Assembly: GCA_947477565.1 (NCBI GenBank) | Contig: CANJUR010000024.1 | Span: forward strand, 1-59,155 | DNA length: 59,155 nucleotides | Source: Deltaproteobacteria bacterium | GTDB taxonomy: Bacteria > Myxococcota_A > Polyangia > Polyangiales > Ga0077539 | Direction: 5' to 3' | Part shown: piece after piece, positions 43,771 through 53,013 of the stretch | How the letters are laid out: each line of letters opens with the position of its first letter | How positions within the stretch are numbered: the first letter of the stretch is position 1 | Notes under the pieces: generated by a model | What the model was told of the DNA's origin: nothing | Database searches by the model: none | What the model saw: the letters and a program-made list of their open reading frames with translations, nothing else | Position numbers and translations under genes: made by a program

Positions 43771-44214
43771 ATGGCGACGGTGAGCCGACGGGTGCTGCTC
43801 CCCCTGATAGCCCTCTCGAGCCCGCTCTCGCTCGCGGTAGAGACAGCGCTGCGAACCCTGCTCTTCACCGACAACATGCGCGAACTGCGGCTGCTGGCGC
43901 GGGAGACGCTCACGCCGATCGCGTGGGCGCTGGTACCCGTGACGGCGGCAGCGGCGCTGCTAGGGGTGTTTGTGCACCGGGCGGCGCTGCGGCAGACCCT
44001 CGCAGACGCGGCGCTCCGAGCAGGAAAGCCCGACGCGGAGGAGAACGCGCGGCTGACGGCGCTCTACGTGGCTACGTCGGTGCCGCAAGTTCCGGCGCTG
44101 GCAGCGACGTTTCTATTTACCGCCGGGGCGCGGGTCGAGCCGGTGATGCTGACGCTGCTCGTCGCCGCCCTCGGGGTGATGCTCCAGGGATGCACGGCAC
44201 CCGGCAAAGGTTGA
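43771..44214 (+). CDS. Small membrane protein
   Basis: A 147-aa integral membrane protein from the ATG at 43771. It has about four hydrophobic segments (LLPLIALSSPLSLAVET, ALVPVTAAAALLGVFVHR, ALYVATSVPQVPALAATFLF, VMLTLLVAALGVMLQGC), with a basic N-terminus. No domain was recognised. It is divergent from the GT-C-like gene with only about 65 bp between starts, which suggests a shared regulatory region. A weak hairpin followed by a T run ends it. The topology suggests both termini in the cytoplasm. Confidence 0.6.
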   Translation: MATVSRRVLLPLIALSSPLSLAVETALRTLLFTDNMRELRLLARETLTPIAWALVPVTAAAALLGVFVHRAALRQTLADAALRAGKPDAEENARLTALYVATSVPQVPALAATFLFTAGARVEPVMLTLLVAALGVMLQGCTAPGKG

Positions 44215-44257
44215 TCGACGGTGTGCTCCGGTGGCTTCGACGAAGCCTCGCAGAGAG

Positions 44258-44275
44258 GCGGCAACCGCTCTTTTT
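44258..44275 (+). terminator. Weak intrinsic terminator
   Basis: GCGG (44258-44261) and CCGC (44265-44268) form a 4-bp stem, extended by one G-T pair, with a 3-base loop. TCTTTTT follows immediately. The T run is unusual in this GC-rich DNA and fits the end of the membrane-protein gene. Confidence 0.4.
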
Positions 44276-44399
44276 GGCAGATCGAGGCTCTCCCAGGGCA
44301 AAGGTTCGATCGTCAGGAGCAACGCAAGCTGATTCCACTTGCGCGCTCTGCGCTCCGCCATGCGACGCTGGCGGCTCAACATTGAAGGGAGGCACATTC

Positions 44400-44873
44400 A
44401 TGGACAACAAGGTAGGCGACGAGCTTCCGACCCAGAGCGAGGTCGAGGAGGCCGTCAAGTCGGTGCAGAAGGTGCTCGACAAGGCCGATCGGTACCTGAC
44501 CTCGCTGACCAAGGAGCAACGCACGTCCGCGCTCAAGCCGCGCACCGGGTATGGGGTGATGGTTCCGCAGATTGCTGGCATGGCGAAGCGACACGGCGTG
44601 GCCCTGCCGGGCATCTCCATCGATGGGATGCAAGCCGACCTCACCCTGGTCTCCCGCCTCGAACCCCTCGCGCAGATCGCCGACGCGCTCGCGCAACGGG
44701 TGACCGATACGCAGATCCAGGCCGCGTCGGAGTGCTGGCATGCGGCGACGGCGCTTTACACCTCCCTGGCGCGCGTGGCCTCCGCGTCGCCCGACCTGGA
44801 GCGGGAGATCACCCCGGTGGTGGAGTTCTTCGCCACCGGACGCCGCAAGCCGGTGAAGGCACCGACACCGTAG
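44400..44873 (+). CDS. Small helical protein of unknown function
   Basis: A 157-aa cytoplasmic protein from the ATG at 44400, which has the perfect ribosome-binding site GGGAGG 7 bases upstream. It is acidic at the N-terminus (DELPTQSEVEEAVKSVQKVLDKAD) and largely helical, with a middle phrase KPRTGYGVMVPQIAGMAKRHGVALPG and a second helix pair (LEPLAQIADALAQRVTDTQIQAASECWHAATALYTSL). The end is Lys/Pro-rich (GRRKPVKAPTP). No catalytic motif was seen. The helical-bundle form and strong ribosome site suggest an abundant small protein. It follows a non-coding stretch with a weak terminator and precedes the large zinc metalloprotease gene. Confidence 0.7.
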   Translation: MDNKVGDELPTQSEVEEAVKSVQKVLDKADRYLTSLTKEQRTSALKPRTGYGVMVPQIAGMAKRHGVALPGISIDGMQADLTLVSRLEPLAQIADALAQRVTDTQIQAASECWHAATALYTSLARVASASPDLEREITPVVEFFATGRRKPVKAPTP

Positions 44874-45019
44874 GCTCAACCCGAGAGGGCGAGGTCTACG
44901 CGGCCTCCGACGCACAGCCCCCATAACGATACCCACCCCCCGTCCGCTGCCGGACAGCCCTTCCGCCGCACCCGCCTCTGCGGTACGGCTTTCTCCGCTC
45001 GGAGGACATCGAAACCCCA

Positions 45020-48000
45020 ATGAAGCCCACTCCCTTCTCGCGCGCCGCGGCGGTTGCCCTGCTCGCTCTCACCCCGTCCCTCTCCACCGGCGGTTGCGCC
45101 GAGGAGCGCGCAGCCATCAATCAGGTGCAGCCAGACTACCTCGACAAGTCTGACTTCATCCCCGCGGAGTACGCCCTGCTCACGCACGGCGACCGCCCGG
45201 AAACCATCACCCCGGAGGTGCTGCGCCGCGAGCCGGTCTACTACACGCAGACCACCATGATCTCGAAGCCGCCCAGCAGCGGCTTCGTCGGGCTCACTTC
45301 GTACTCAGAGCTGCAGAAGATCCGCTGGGAGGTCACCGAGCGCCTGCTGCTCGCGCGGCTCTCCTATGACTTTGTGCGCGACGCACCCGGCGGCGGCGGC
45401 GGCATCGGGCAGAACCCCCGCACCGGCGAGATCGTCGCGGCCTTTACCATCAGTTCGCACTTCGACATCCGCCGCGCCTACAACGATTCCACCGGCGAAG
45501 AACTCAACGTCGTCGTCGAGAACACCGCCGACCGTCCCTGGTACCGCCGCCAGTTCATGCGCGTCGACTGGTCGAGCAACCTTGTCGATGGCTACAACTC
45601 CGTGCTCGCCTACGAGCGCTGGGAGGGGCGCATCCATGCAGAGCCGGTTCCGGTCTTCGTCAACAGCCCGGCAGACCCCAACGCGCCGGTGTTCGAGCAC
45701 ACCACCGTCCGCGGACAGCGCGCCCTGCGCTACTTCGACGTCGTCACCCGCGCGATTCTCCACCCGGAAGAAGCCAACCTCGGACCGGACTATCCAAACA
45801 TCCCGGTCTGCGTTCTCGGCGACGGCGAGATGGCCTGCAACCCCGCGGAGGTCACCTTCCGCACGTCGTTTCTGCGCGCCGAAAACCGCGACTATGAGCC
45901 CGTCAGCCTGACGCCTCCGATCGCCGGCCAGGTCGCCCCGGTGCCCGCCCTCGACCAGGAGCGCTTCGGCTTCTTCGACGTCGCCCGCATCGGCTTCGAC
46001 CCGGTGCGCTCGGCCGTTCTCGACACCGAGCGGGTACACCTCGCCACCCGGCACAACCTCTGGCTGCACCACCACATCCCCGTCTACGGCGCAGACGCCG
46101 GACGCGACTGCAACCGCGACGCGGACTGCAACAGCGGCGACGTCTGCCGTATCGGCAACACCCCCCGCGCAGCCAACGCGCGCGGCCGCTGCGCCGCCTG
46201 GGAGCCCGGCGCCTACGTGCTTTGCAGCGCCGACGCATCCTGCGCGGCGGTCGATGCCCGGTCCACGTGCGACCTCGCGATCGCACGCACCCGCGCAGAC
46301 AACCGCGGACTCTGCCTCCTGCCGTTTCGACAGCGCCAGGTGCGGCCCATCGCGTACTTCGAGAGCCCCAACTACCCGGCGCGCATGCAGCCCGTCACCG
46401 ACGCCGTCGTCTCCGAATGGAACGCCGCGTTCACCGAAGCCGTGCAGTCCGCCCGACGCCACGAGTGCGAACTCACAAGCGGCGTAGACGCGTCCGCGAG
46501 CCCCGGCAGCGAGGCGTGCAGTACGCCCGCCGTGCTCGGCACCGACGCCGCCCTCGGGGCCGACGCGGTGCACGTCTTCGTCGGCTGCCACGCGCCGGTC
46601 TGGGGCACCAACCGGGCGCTCCCGGGGAGCCACACCGCAGCGGAGGTCGATGCCACGCACGCCGCCGGGTGGGACCTCGCCGCGTGCGGAACACAGGGCA
46701 CGCAGGCCCGCCTCGGCGACCTGCGCTACCACATGATGGGGTCCATCACCGACCAGGACGCGCAGGGGTATTGGGGCCTCGCGAACATCGCCGCAGACCC
46801 GGAGACCGGCGAACTCATCGCGGGCCGCGGGGCGGTCTGGCAGAACATCACCGACACCTACGCCGCGTGGCTCACGGACCTCGTGCGGCTCATCAACGGC
46901 GACACCACCACCGGCGCGCTCGCCAACGGGCGCAACGTCATCGAGTCCATGCGCCAGGTCGGGAGCGGCGAAACCCCGAGCGCCCAGGCTCTCGACGCAC
47001 CCTTCCGCCGCCGGGGGGCGCTCGCCTCCCTCGCGGGGGCCTCCAGCAGCACACTCGATCGGCTGCGCCTGCCGGGCTCCGGGTGGCTCGAGCCGGGCGG
47101 CGCGGGAAGGCTGCGCAGCCACGACGCCGACGCCCCCGGGGCGCTCGACCTCGCCACACGGCGGCTGCTCCAGGGACGCCTGCTCGGCAACGGCGACAAC
47201 CGCGCGGCTGCCCGACGCGCCTCGCTGCGGGACACGGATCTCGAGTCGGCGCTGCTTCAGGGACCGCAGATCGGACTCGCGCCGACGTCCCGACAAGACC
47301 CGTCGGCGATTCTCCCGGCCACGCGCGACGCGGCCTCGCCGCTGCGTGCGCAAGACCCGTCGCGGCGACGGGTGATCCAGCGGCTGCGCGCGCGGCGGAC
47401 GGCGTGGGAGTGCAACCACGAGGCGGCCTTCGACGACGACGTGCTCGCGGGCCTCGCGCAGCGCATCGCGTCGGGCGGGCCGATCACACCGGATGATCCC
47501 GCGGACGCGCCGGTGGCCTTCGGGCAGCGGTGGCAGTTTCGCGATGCCGACGGGAACATCGACTACGAGCGCGTGCGGGACTACGCGGCGCAGTTCATTC
47601 ACCACGGGGTGTTGGCGCACGAGATCGGCCACTCGGTGGGGCAGCGCCACAACTTCACCGCGAGCGCCGACGCGCTCAACTACAACGACAACTACTGGGT
47701 GGCGCGCGGCCAGGGCCACCCGGGCGGGGTGCGCCCGCGCTGGGAGTACCTCGCCGATCCTGCGGACGGCCATTACTACAGCCCGGAAGAGCTGCGCGGC
47801 CGGGTGGAGGAGTACGCGTACTCCTCGGTGATGGACTACAAGGGCCTCAACGAAGACGCTCATGGCCTCGGCCGCTACGACCGCGCCTTCGTCAAGAACG
47901 GCTACGTCGGCCTGGTGGAGGCCTTCCGCCACGTGGCCGATGTCCCGGCGGCGCTCTCGTACTCGGTCAACACGGCGGGCAACGGGTTTTCGACGCCGCT

Positions 48001-49537
48001 CGACCTGCGCGCGTGGTCCACCGGTGGCGCAGCGCGGGGGATGCACTACACGCAGATTCCGACGATCTTCGGGCGTCGCGCGGACGGAACGCCGGACGTG
48101 CGCGAGGACAACCGCTACGACGTCTTCCTGCGGGAGACGCGCAACGAGTCGGTGCCTGGCTGGGGCGATCCTTCGTTTACCAACGTGACCACGGACGGCC
48201 ACCTGCTGGTGCCCTACCGCTTCGACAGCGACGAGCGCGCGGGCCTCGTCTGGCAGGATCAGACCAACGACGCCGGCGCCGACGCGTACGAGTCGATGCA
48301 TTACGTGGCCGGGCGCTGGCTCGACTACTACTTTGCCAACAGCTTCTCGCGGCTGCGCTCGGGCTTCTCCACGGACGCCTACGTCTCGCGGATGTGGGGC
48401 CGCTACGTGGAGCAACTACGGCAGTCGTCGCAGACGCTCGCCTTCGACCTGGTGACCTTCCAGGACTTCCTCGGTAACTCGCCGGACTGGCGCCGCTACC
48501 GCGATGACCCGACGTTTCTCGGCGGGTTCGTCAACCAGGCGGCGACCAGCGTGGTGGCCGATGCGTTCGTCGCGATGATGACCATGCCCGAGATTGGCGC
48601 GCACCGGATCGTCGCTCGCGACGACGGCCAGCGCCTCGCGATGCTCAACCTGGAGACCGGCGCGGGCTTCCCGGTTCCGATCAACCAGGGGCGGGCGTTT
48701 GAGAGCGACTGGCGCAACGATGCGGGCTTCTGGTGGTACGAGCAGCTCAATCGCGCGGGCTCGTACTACGACAAGGTGATGGCGATCGACGCCTTCACGG
48801 ACCCGGAGTTGCTGCTCCTGCAGCGGGACACGCCGGCGGACCTGCGGCTCTTCCAGCTGTCGTTTTATTCGATGTATCCCGCGCAGACGATTCGGCTCTG
48901 GGGCGGCCTGCTCGCGGAGGACTACGCCGACTTCGCGCCGGTGGTGGAGACCGGCGGCACGCGGAGCATCACGCGCACGCACCTCGCGACGCTCAACCTC
49001 CCGCCGGGCGACGGCGTCGGGCGCAGCGGGCGAGTGGTGGACGACCTGCACCTCCCGATCGATCCGCAGGCTGGGTTTACCGTGCAATTGCGCGCGGCGG
49101 TGATGGGCGTGGCGAACATTCCCGCGACCTTCGACCAGCGCTTCATGGACTTCGCGCGGGTGTGGACCGACGGCAGCGTCGAGGCCATCACCGTGGCGGA
49201 CCCGGCGCGCGACACGGTGAGCTTCACCGATCCATGGTCGCGCACGACGTACCGGGCGCTGCACTTCGGGACACGCGTGGGCGAACCCGGCGCGGACGTA
49301 GGGGCCTCGATGCTGGTACACGCCGCGACCGGCGTGGCGGCGGACGAGGCCGGAGTAGGGGCGCGCATGGTGCTGCGACTGCGCGACCTGGACGCACTGC
49401 GGCTGCGGGCACAGGCGGCGGGTGAAGGCGCCCGCGCGGCGGTGCTCGAGACGCAGCTGCGGCAGTACATCGACCTGGTCCACGTGCTGCGGCGGCTGAC
49501 GTCGCGCTTCGGCACGGGGACGTCCGTCACGCACTGA
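45020..49537 (+). CDS. Large secreted zinc metalloprotease
   Basis: A 1505-aa exported protein from the ATG at 45020. The signal ends near LSTGGC (Cys26), so it is probably a lipoprotein, though the lipobox is not ideal. The zinc site is HEIGHSVGQRH (residues 867-877: H867, E868, H871, H877), followed by a Met-containing VMDYKG turn, which places it among metzincin-like zinc-dependent proteases. A Cys-rich EGF-like stretch lies at about 355-440 (CNRDADCNSGDVCRIGN). The long N-terminal part (30-350) is strand-rich and may be a propeptide or binding region. It is unusually long for a metzincin. It may degrade host, prey or matrix proteins. Confidence 0.82.
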   Translation: MKPTPFSRAAAVALLALTPSLSTGGCAEERAAINQVQPDYLDKSDFIPAEYALLTHGDRPETITPEVLRREPVYYTQTTMISKPPSSGFVGLTSYSELQKIRWEVTERLLLARLSYDFVRDAPGGGGGIGQNPRTGEIVAAFTISSHFDIRRAYNDSTGEELNVVVENTADRPWYRRQFMRVDWSSNLVDGYNSVLAYERWEGRIHAEPVPVFVNSPADPNAPVFEHTTVRGQRALRYFDVVTRAILHPEEANLGPDYPNIPVCVLGDGEMACNPAEVTFRTSFLRAENRDYEPVSLTPPIAGQVAPVPALDQERFGFFDVARIGFDPVRSAVLDTERVHLATRHNLWLHHHIPVYGADAGRDCNRDADCNSGDVCRIGNTPRAANARGRCAAWEPGAYVLCSADASCAAVDARSTCDLAIARTRADNRGLCLLPFRQRQVRPIAYFESPNYPARMQPVTDAVVSEWNAAFTEAVQSARRHECELTSGVDASASPGSEACSTPAVLGTDAALGADAVHVFVGCHAPVWGTNRALPGSHTAAEVDATHAAGWDLAACGTQGTQARLGDLRYHMMGSITDQDAQGYWGLANIAADPETGELIAGRGAVWQNITDTYAAWLTDLVRLINGDTTTGALANGRNVIESMRQVGSGETPSAQALDAPFRRRGALASLAGASSSTLDRLRLPGSGWLEPGGAGRLRSHDADAPGALDLATRRLLQGRLLGNGDNRAAARRASLRDTDLESALLQGPQIGLAPTSRQDPSAILPATRDAASPLRAQDPSRRRVIQRLRARRTAWECNHEAAFDDDVLAGLAQRIASGGPITPDDPADAPVAFGQRWQFRDADGNIDYERVRDYAAQFIHHGVLAHEIGHSVGQRHNFTASADALNYNDNYWVARGQGHPGGVRPRWEYLADPADGHYYSPEELRGRVEEYAYSSVMDYKGLNEDAHGLGRYDRAFVKNGYVGLVEAFRHVADVPAALSYSVNTAGNGFSTPLDLRAWSTGGAARGMHYTQIPTIFGRRADGTPDVREDNRYDVFLRETRNESVPGWGDPSFTNVTTDGHLLVPYRFDSDERAGLVWQDQTNDAGADAYESMHYVAGRWLDYYFANSFSRLRSGFSTDAYVSRMWGRYVEQLRQSSQTLAFDLVTFQDFLGNSPDWRRYRDDPTFLGGFVNQAATSVVADAFVAMMTMPEIGAHRIVARDDGQRLAMLNLETGAGFPVPINQGRAFESDWRNDAGFWWYEQLNRAGSYYDKVMAIDAFTDPELLLLQRDTPADLRLFQLSFYSMYPAQTIRLWGGLLAEDYADFAPVVETGGTRSITRTHLATLNLPPGDGVGRSGRVVDDLHLPIDPQAGFTVQLRAAVMGVANIPATFDQRFMDFARVWTDGSVEAITVADPARDTVSFTDPWSRTTYRALHFGTRVGEPGADVGASMLVHAATGVAADEAGVGARMVLRLRDLDALRLRAQAAGEGARAAVLETQLRQYIDLVHVLRRLTSRFGTGTSVTH

Positions 49538-49553
49538 CCTTGTTTCGCCGGGC

Positions 49554-49585
49554 GGGTGAGCGCGCGCAGTGGAGTGCGCTCACCC
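49554..49585. terminator. Hairpin after metalloprotease gene
   Basis: GGGTGAGCGC (49554-49563) and GCGCTCACCC (49576-49585) form a perfect 10-bp stem with a 12-base loop. It lies between the stop of the metalloprotease and the start of the ATPase, with no T tract. It probably separates the two transcripts or ends the first. Confidence 0.55.
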
Positions 49586-49608
49586 GTCGTGAATGTTCAG
49601 TGGAGTCA

Positions 49609-50709
49609 ATGATGCTGAAGTCGATCACGCTGGAGAACTACAAGAGCTTCGGGAAGCGGCAAACCGTGCCGTTCGAGGCCATCACGGTGGTCGTTGGCCC
49701 CAACAACAGCGGGAAGTCGAACCTCCTGCGACTGCCGATCTTCCTCCGCGATGTCATGACCTCCAATGGTCTCTCCGTGATCGAGAAGCACGGGGGCGTG
49801 AGGTCTCTCTTTCATCGACCAGACTTCGCTTCCGGTGATCTGAAGATCGACCTCGTCCTGTCGGGCGGCTCCTACGAATCCGTCACGCGCCGCGCCTCAG
49901 GTCTCCCGTCCCGCAACGTGAGCGAGCGCTTCCTCGACGCGGACGGCTCGCTCCTTCGAGAGGCCGTCGCCACGGACGACAGCCAGGAGTTCAGCCCATT
50001 CGGTCTGCTGAGCCTCTCCGGATCAGGAATCCTCGATGCCTCTCTCGTCCGGGCGGGTCTGGCGACGCTCCGCTCTGCTTCTTTCGTGAAGCTCGACCTC
50101 GACGCGCTCCGCCTCGACTCTCCGGTGGTCCCTCAACCGACCCTCGGCGAGGACGGCAGCGGTCTCGCCGCGGTGCTCGGCCTCTGGCGCGGCGCCGATC
50201 CGGACCGGGGCGCGGCGCTCGACGCGTTTCTCTCTTCGTGCATCCCGGAGATCAAGAGCGTACTGGTCCGACCTTCGCCCGATCATGGCAAGCAGCGACT
50301 CCTCGTAAAGCAGGTCGATGGGGAGGAGTTCGAGCCGTCCGAGCTGTCCGATGGTGTGCTGGTGTTCATCGCTCTGGCGATGCACGTCATCGCGGCGGGA
50401 GACGACGCGCTGGTGCTCATCGAGGAGCCCGAGCACGGCATCCATCCCCGGCGGCTGGGCCAACTCGTCGACCTCCTGCGCCGGGCCCATCACGAGCGAG
50501 GGTGCCAGTTCGTGATCGCGACGCACTCGCCGGCGCTGCTGGATCACTTCCGCGACGAGCCAGAGGCGATCGTCATGCTTCGGCGCGGAGAGAACGGCAC
50601 GGAGGTACGGCAGTTCTCCGAGGTTCCGACGCTGGTCGAGGCGCTGCGACAGCACGATGCCGGACCTGGGGAGATGCTCGTCAACGGGTTCTTCAACGAG
50701 CCCTACTGA
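49609..50709 (+). CDS. AAA/ABC-type ATPase of a TOPRIM-partner pair
   Basis: A 366-aa ATPase of the SMC/Rad50-like AAA group found in defence and OLD-like systems. The N-terminus begins MLKSITLENYKSFGKRQTVPFEA, typical of this clade. Walker A is GPNNSGKSN (30-38), the signature-like ELSDGV motif lies at 245-250, Walker B with the acidic pair is LVLIEEPE (268-275), and the switch His306 is in ATHSP. A helical insert lies at about 60-220. The start is ATG 49609 or the adjacent ATG 49612; GGAG lies just upstream. The next gene overlaps its stop codon, so the two are translated together. Its base composition is slightly less GC-rich than its neighbours. Confidence 0.85.
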   Translation: MMLKSITLENYKSFGKRQTVPFEAITVVVGPNNSGKSNLLRLPIFLRDVMTSNGLSVIEKHGGVRSLFHRPDFASGDLKIDLVLSGGSYESVTRRASGLPSRNVSERFLDADGSLLREAVATDDSQEFSPFGLLSLSGSGILDASLVRAGLATLRSASFVKLDLDALRLDSPVVPQPTLGEDGSGLAAVLGLWRGADPDRGAALDAFLSSCIPEIKSVLVRPSPDHGKQRLLVKQVDGEEFEPSELSDGVLVFIALAMHVIAAGDDALVLIEEPEHGIHPRRLGQLVDLLRRAHHERGCQFVIATHSPALLDHFRDEPEAIVMLRRGENGTEVRQFSEVPTLVEALRQHDAGPGEMLVNGFFNEPY

Positions 50710-51326
50710 TGCCTACGGTCGCCCTCGCTACCGAGTTCGACGACTACGATGCGGAGATCTACCGCGCGCTGCTGGCGCTCACGATGCAACAGGACGTGGT
50801 CCGCTGGCCGACGGAACTCCGCTTCAATGGATGCAGGAGCGTGCGTCACCTCATGGAGCCGTTTCTGCGTCAGGCAGAGAAGTCGGATGTTCGTCACGCG
50901 CTCTTCGCGATCGACAACGACGGCGGCGCGCGGCGACACCCGGAGCATGACGACCTCCACGATGTCGCGGCGCAGGCGCGCGACGAGGTCGACGGGTGCC
51001 GCCACTGCTGGCTCACCGACGCACTGCCCGCGTGGTGGACGGAGGGAGGCCGCCGCGCGGCGATCGTCGTGCCCGTGCAGACCCTCGAGACCTGGCTGTT
51101 GACGTTGCGAGGAGACGATCTGCTCCCCTCCGCGGAGCAGGTCTACAACCGCGATGTCTTGAAGAAGCGCTTCTTTGGGAGACCAAAGCCTCCCATCACC
51201 GTCTGCCGCGATCAGGCGCTCACGCTGCTCAAACAGGATGACGCCCTGGAGCGCCTCCGGAGACGTCCCAGCTTCCGGCGCTTCGAAGTCGCGATCGACT
51301 CGTGGCGAGTCCATCCATCCGAATAG
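50709..51326 (+). CDS. TOPRIM-like partner of the AAA ATPase
   Basis: A 205-aa protein whose ATG at 50709 overlaps the ATPase stop by one base (TGATG). It shows the acidic pattern of TOPRIM-like nuclease domains: E9 in ALATEFDD, the pair D69/D71 in LFAIDNDGG, and E127 in PVQTLETWLL, with strands between. The distribution of these acids resembles DUF4276-type proteins. The C-terminal part is basic and helical (KKRFFGRPKPPITVCRD). In split OLD-like or PARIS-like defence systems such a protein cleaves nucleic acid when its ATPase is triggered. The TOPRIM assignment is by pattern only and was not checked by search. Confidence 0.65.
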   Translation: MPTVALATEFDDYDAEIYRALLALTMQQDVVRWPTELRFNGCRSVRHLMEPFLRQAEKSDVRHALFAIDNDGGARRHPEHDDLHDVAAQARDEVDGCRHCWLTDALPAWWTEGGRRAAIVVPVQTLETWLLTLRGDDLLPSAEQVYNRDVLKKRFFGRPKPPITVCRDQALTLLKQDDALERLRRRPSFRRFEVAIDSWRVHPSE

Positions 51327-51347
51327 CCTCTCTACAATAAGTCCCGC

Positions 51348-51980
51348 TCACCCGATCTCCTCCCGCAAATCCTCCATAAAGCGCGCGATCACCGCATTGC
51401 GCTTCGCGGCAAGTGCTCGCCCGGTGGCGGTGTGCATCCCGTCCTTCAATCGCAGCAGCTTCTTGTAGACGTGGTCGATGCCCCACAGCTTGTCGTCCGG
51501 CGCTCTTCTCTCGCAAAACGGATCGCCCGCTTCGTAGAACGGCCGCCGCATCGACGCGCACGTCGCGAAGCAGCGCGCGAGCCCGATGGCCCCGATGGCG
51601 TCGAGCCGGTCGGCGTCCTGGAGCACCCTTGCCTCCAGCGTCGTCGGCGTCACGCCGAGGGAGAACGGGTGCACCGCGATCGCGTACGACACCGCCTCGA
51701 CGAAGCCCTCCGGCGCGCGGTGCTCCCGCAGCAGCGCCCGCGCGTGCTCGGCGCAGACCTCCCCCGAGCGGTGCGACTCCGGGTGTCCTTTGGGGTGATT
51801 GAAAAGCTCGTGCAGCAGCGCCGCAGTGACGCACACCACGGCGTCGGCGCCGTCCGCCGCGGCGATCATCCGGGCGTTGGCGACCACCCGGCGGACGTGC
51901 AGCCAGTCGTGCGCAGGGTCATCGGTGCACCGCGCACGGGCGGTCGATTCGAGCAGGGCGGGCAGCGTTGTGAGGTCCAT
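51348..51980 (-). CDS. HD-domain hydrolase with HE in place of HD
   Basis: A 210-aa protein of the HD hydrolase superfamily, from the ATG at 51980. The first His/Asp pair is AHDWLHVRRV (H24, D25). The central HD pair is H57-E58 (ALLHELFNHP), so Asp is replaced by Glu. A later acidic motif (LQDADRLDAIGAIG) completes the metal site. The family comprises metal-dependent phosphohydrolases; the HE variant may still bind metal. It starts 23 bp after the RNase Z stop on the same strand, so the two are likely co-transcribed. The substrate is unknown, possibly a nucleotide. Confidence 0.78.
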   Translation of the reverse strand: MDLTTLPALLESTARARCTDDPAHDWLHVRRVVANARMIAAADGADAVVCVTAALLHELFNHPKGHPESHRSGEVCAEHARALLREHRAPEGFVEAVSYAIAVHPFSLGVTPTTLEARVLQDADRLDAIGAIGLARCFATCASMRRPFYEAGDPFCERRAPDDKLWGIDHVYKKLLRLKDGMHTATGRALAAKRNAVIARFMEDLREEIG

Positions 51981-52003
51981 GGCGAAGCACGATACGACGC
52001 CGC

Positions 52004-52930
52004 TCAGGCCCGTCGGCGCGGGATCTGGAGCCGGTCGAGGTCTCGCAGCGCCACGGTCTCGGGAAACACCGCGCGGGCCTCGGCGACGTGCGCGTCGGTG
52101 CTGGTGTAGCGCTGGGAGAAGTGGGTGATCGCAAGGCGACGCGCGCCCGCCGCCAGCGCCGTCTGCGCGGCATCGATGGAGGTGCAGTGGCTGTAGGCAG
52201 TGGCGAGTTCCTGGTCGGCGGCGGCGAAGGTGGCCTCCATCACGAGAAGGTCGGCGTCGTGTGCAAGACGCAGCGCGCCGGCGCACGGGCGCGTGTCCAT
52301 CACGAACGCAAACACCGCCCTAGGACGCGGCACGCTCACGTCTTCGAGGGACACCACGCGGCCGCCCACCTGGAGGAAGCCCTGCTCGCCCAGGGTCTTG
52401 ATGGCCGGACCCACCACGCCAAGCGCAGCCAGGCGATCTGGGAGAAAGGTGCGTGAAGGACGCTCCTCGATGCGGTAGCCGAAGGTCGGGACAGGGTGAT
52501 CGAGTTGGTGCGCGAAGACCCGATAGGTGTCCGTCTCCGCGATGAGGCCGAGGGTGTCCGGCGGGACGTCCACCGGAGCAGGGAGGATGGTCGCCGCGTG
52601 GTGGTAGATCGACGCGTCCTGGAGGCGGTCGAAGTAGACCTGGCCGGAGGCGGGGTAGTGCACCGTCACCGGGTGGGCGCAGCGGTCAAGGGAGAGGCGC
52701 TGCAGGATGCCCGCGAGGCCGAGGCAGTGGTCGCCGTGGAAGTGCGTAATGAAGACGCGGTGCAAGGCGCTCGCGGGGAGGTCGCCGAAGACCATCTGGC
52801 GCTGCGTTCCTTCGCCAGGGTCGAAGAGGAAGCCCTCGTCGTCCCAGCGGAGAAAATAGCCGTTGTGGTTGCGCCGCCGGGTCGGAACCTGGCTGGCCGT
52901 ACCGAGGGCAAGGAGTTCGCGGTTGCTCAT
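52004..52930 (-). CDS. rnz: Ribonuclease Z
   Basis: Beta-lactamase-fold endonuclease that trims the 3' end of tRNA precursors. Length is 308 aa from the ATG at 52930, normal for bacterial RNase Z. The main zinc motif is THFHGDHCLGL (H63, H65, D67 and H68), with further ligands in the later AHDADLLVMEAT and ITHFSQRYT segments. The N-terminus (LLALGTASQVPTRRRNHNGYFL) is family-typical. It is divergent from the gene at 53014 with about 83 bp between. Downstream on the same strand, 23 bp away, is the HD-domain gene. Confidence 0.94.
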   Translation of the reverse strand: MSNRELLALGTASQVPTRRRNHNGYFLRWDDEGFLFDPGEGTQRQMVFGDLPASALHRVFITHFHGDHCLGLAGILQRLSLDRCAHPVTVHYPASGQVYFDRLQDASIYHHAATILPAPVDVPPDTLGLIAETDTYRVFAHQLDHPVPTFGYRIEERPSRTFLPDRLAALGVVGPAIKTLGEQGFLQVGGRVVSLEDVSVPRPRAVFAFVMDTRPCAGALRLAHDADLLVMEATFAAADQELATAYSHCTSIDAAQTALAAGARRLAITHFSQRYTSTDAHVAEARAVFPETVALRDLDRLQIPRRRA

Positions 52931-53013
52931 TGGAGGTATTCGAGTGGCGACGCAAACCATCATGGCAGGGTTGCAACCGCCGCGCGCAGAGAGCGGATAC
53001 ACTCCGCCGCGCC

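Noticed and set aside
45305..48415. 1036-residue frame antisense to the zinc metalloprotease
   Set aside because: Composition-driven shadow frame; no domains, and the sense strand has the zinc site.
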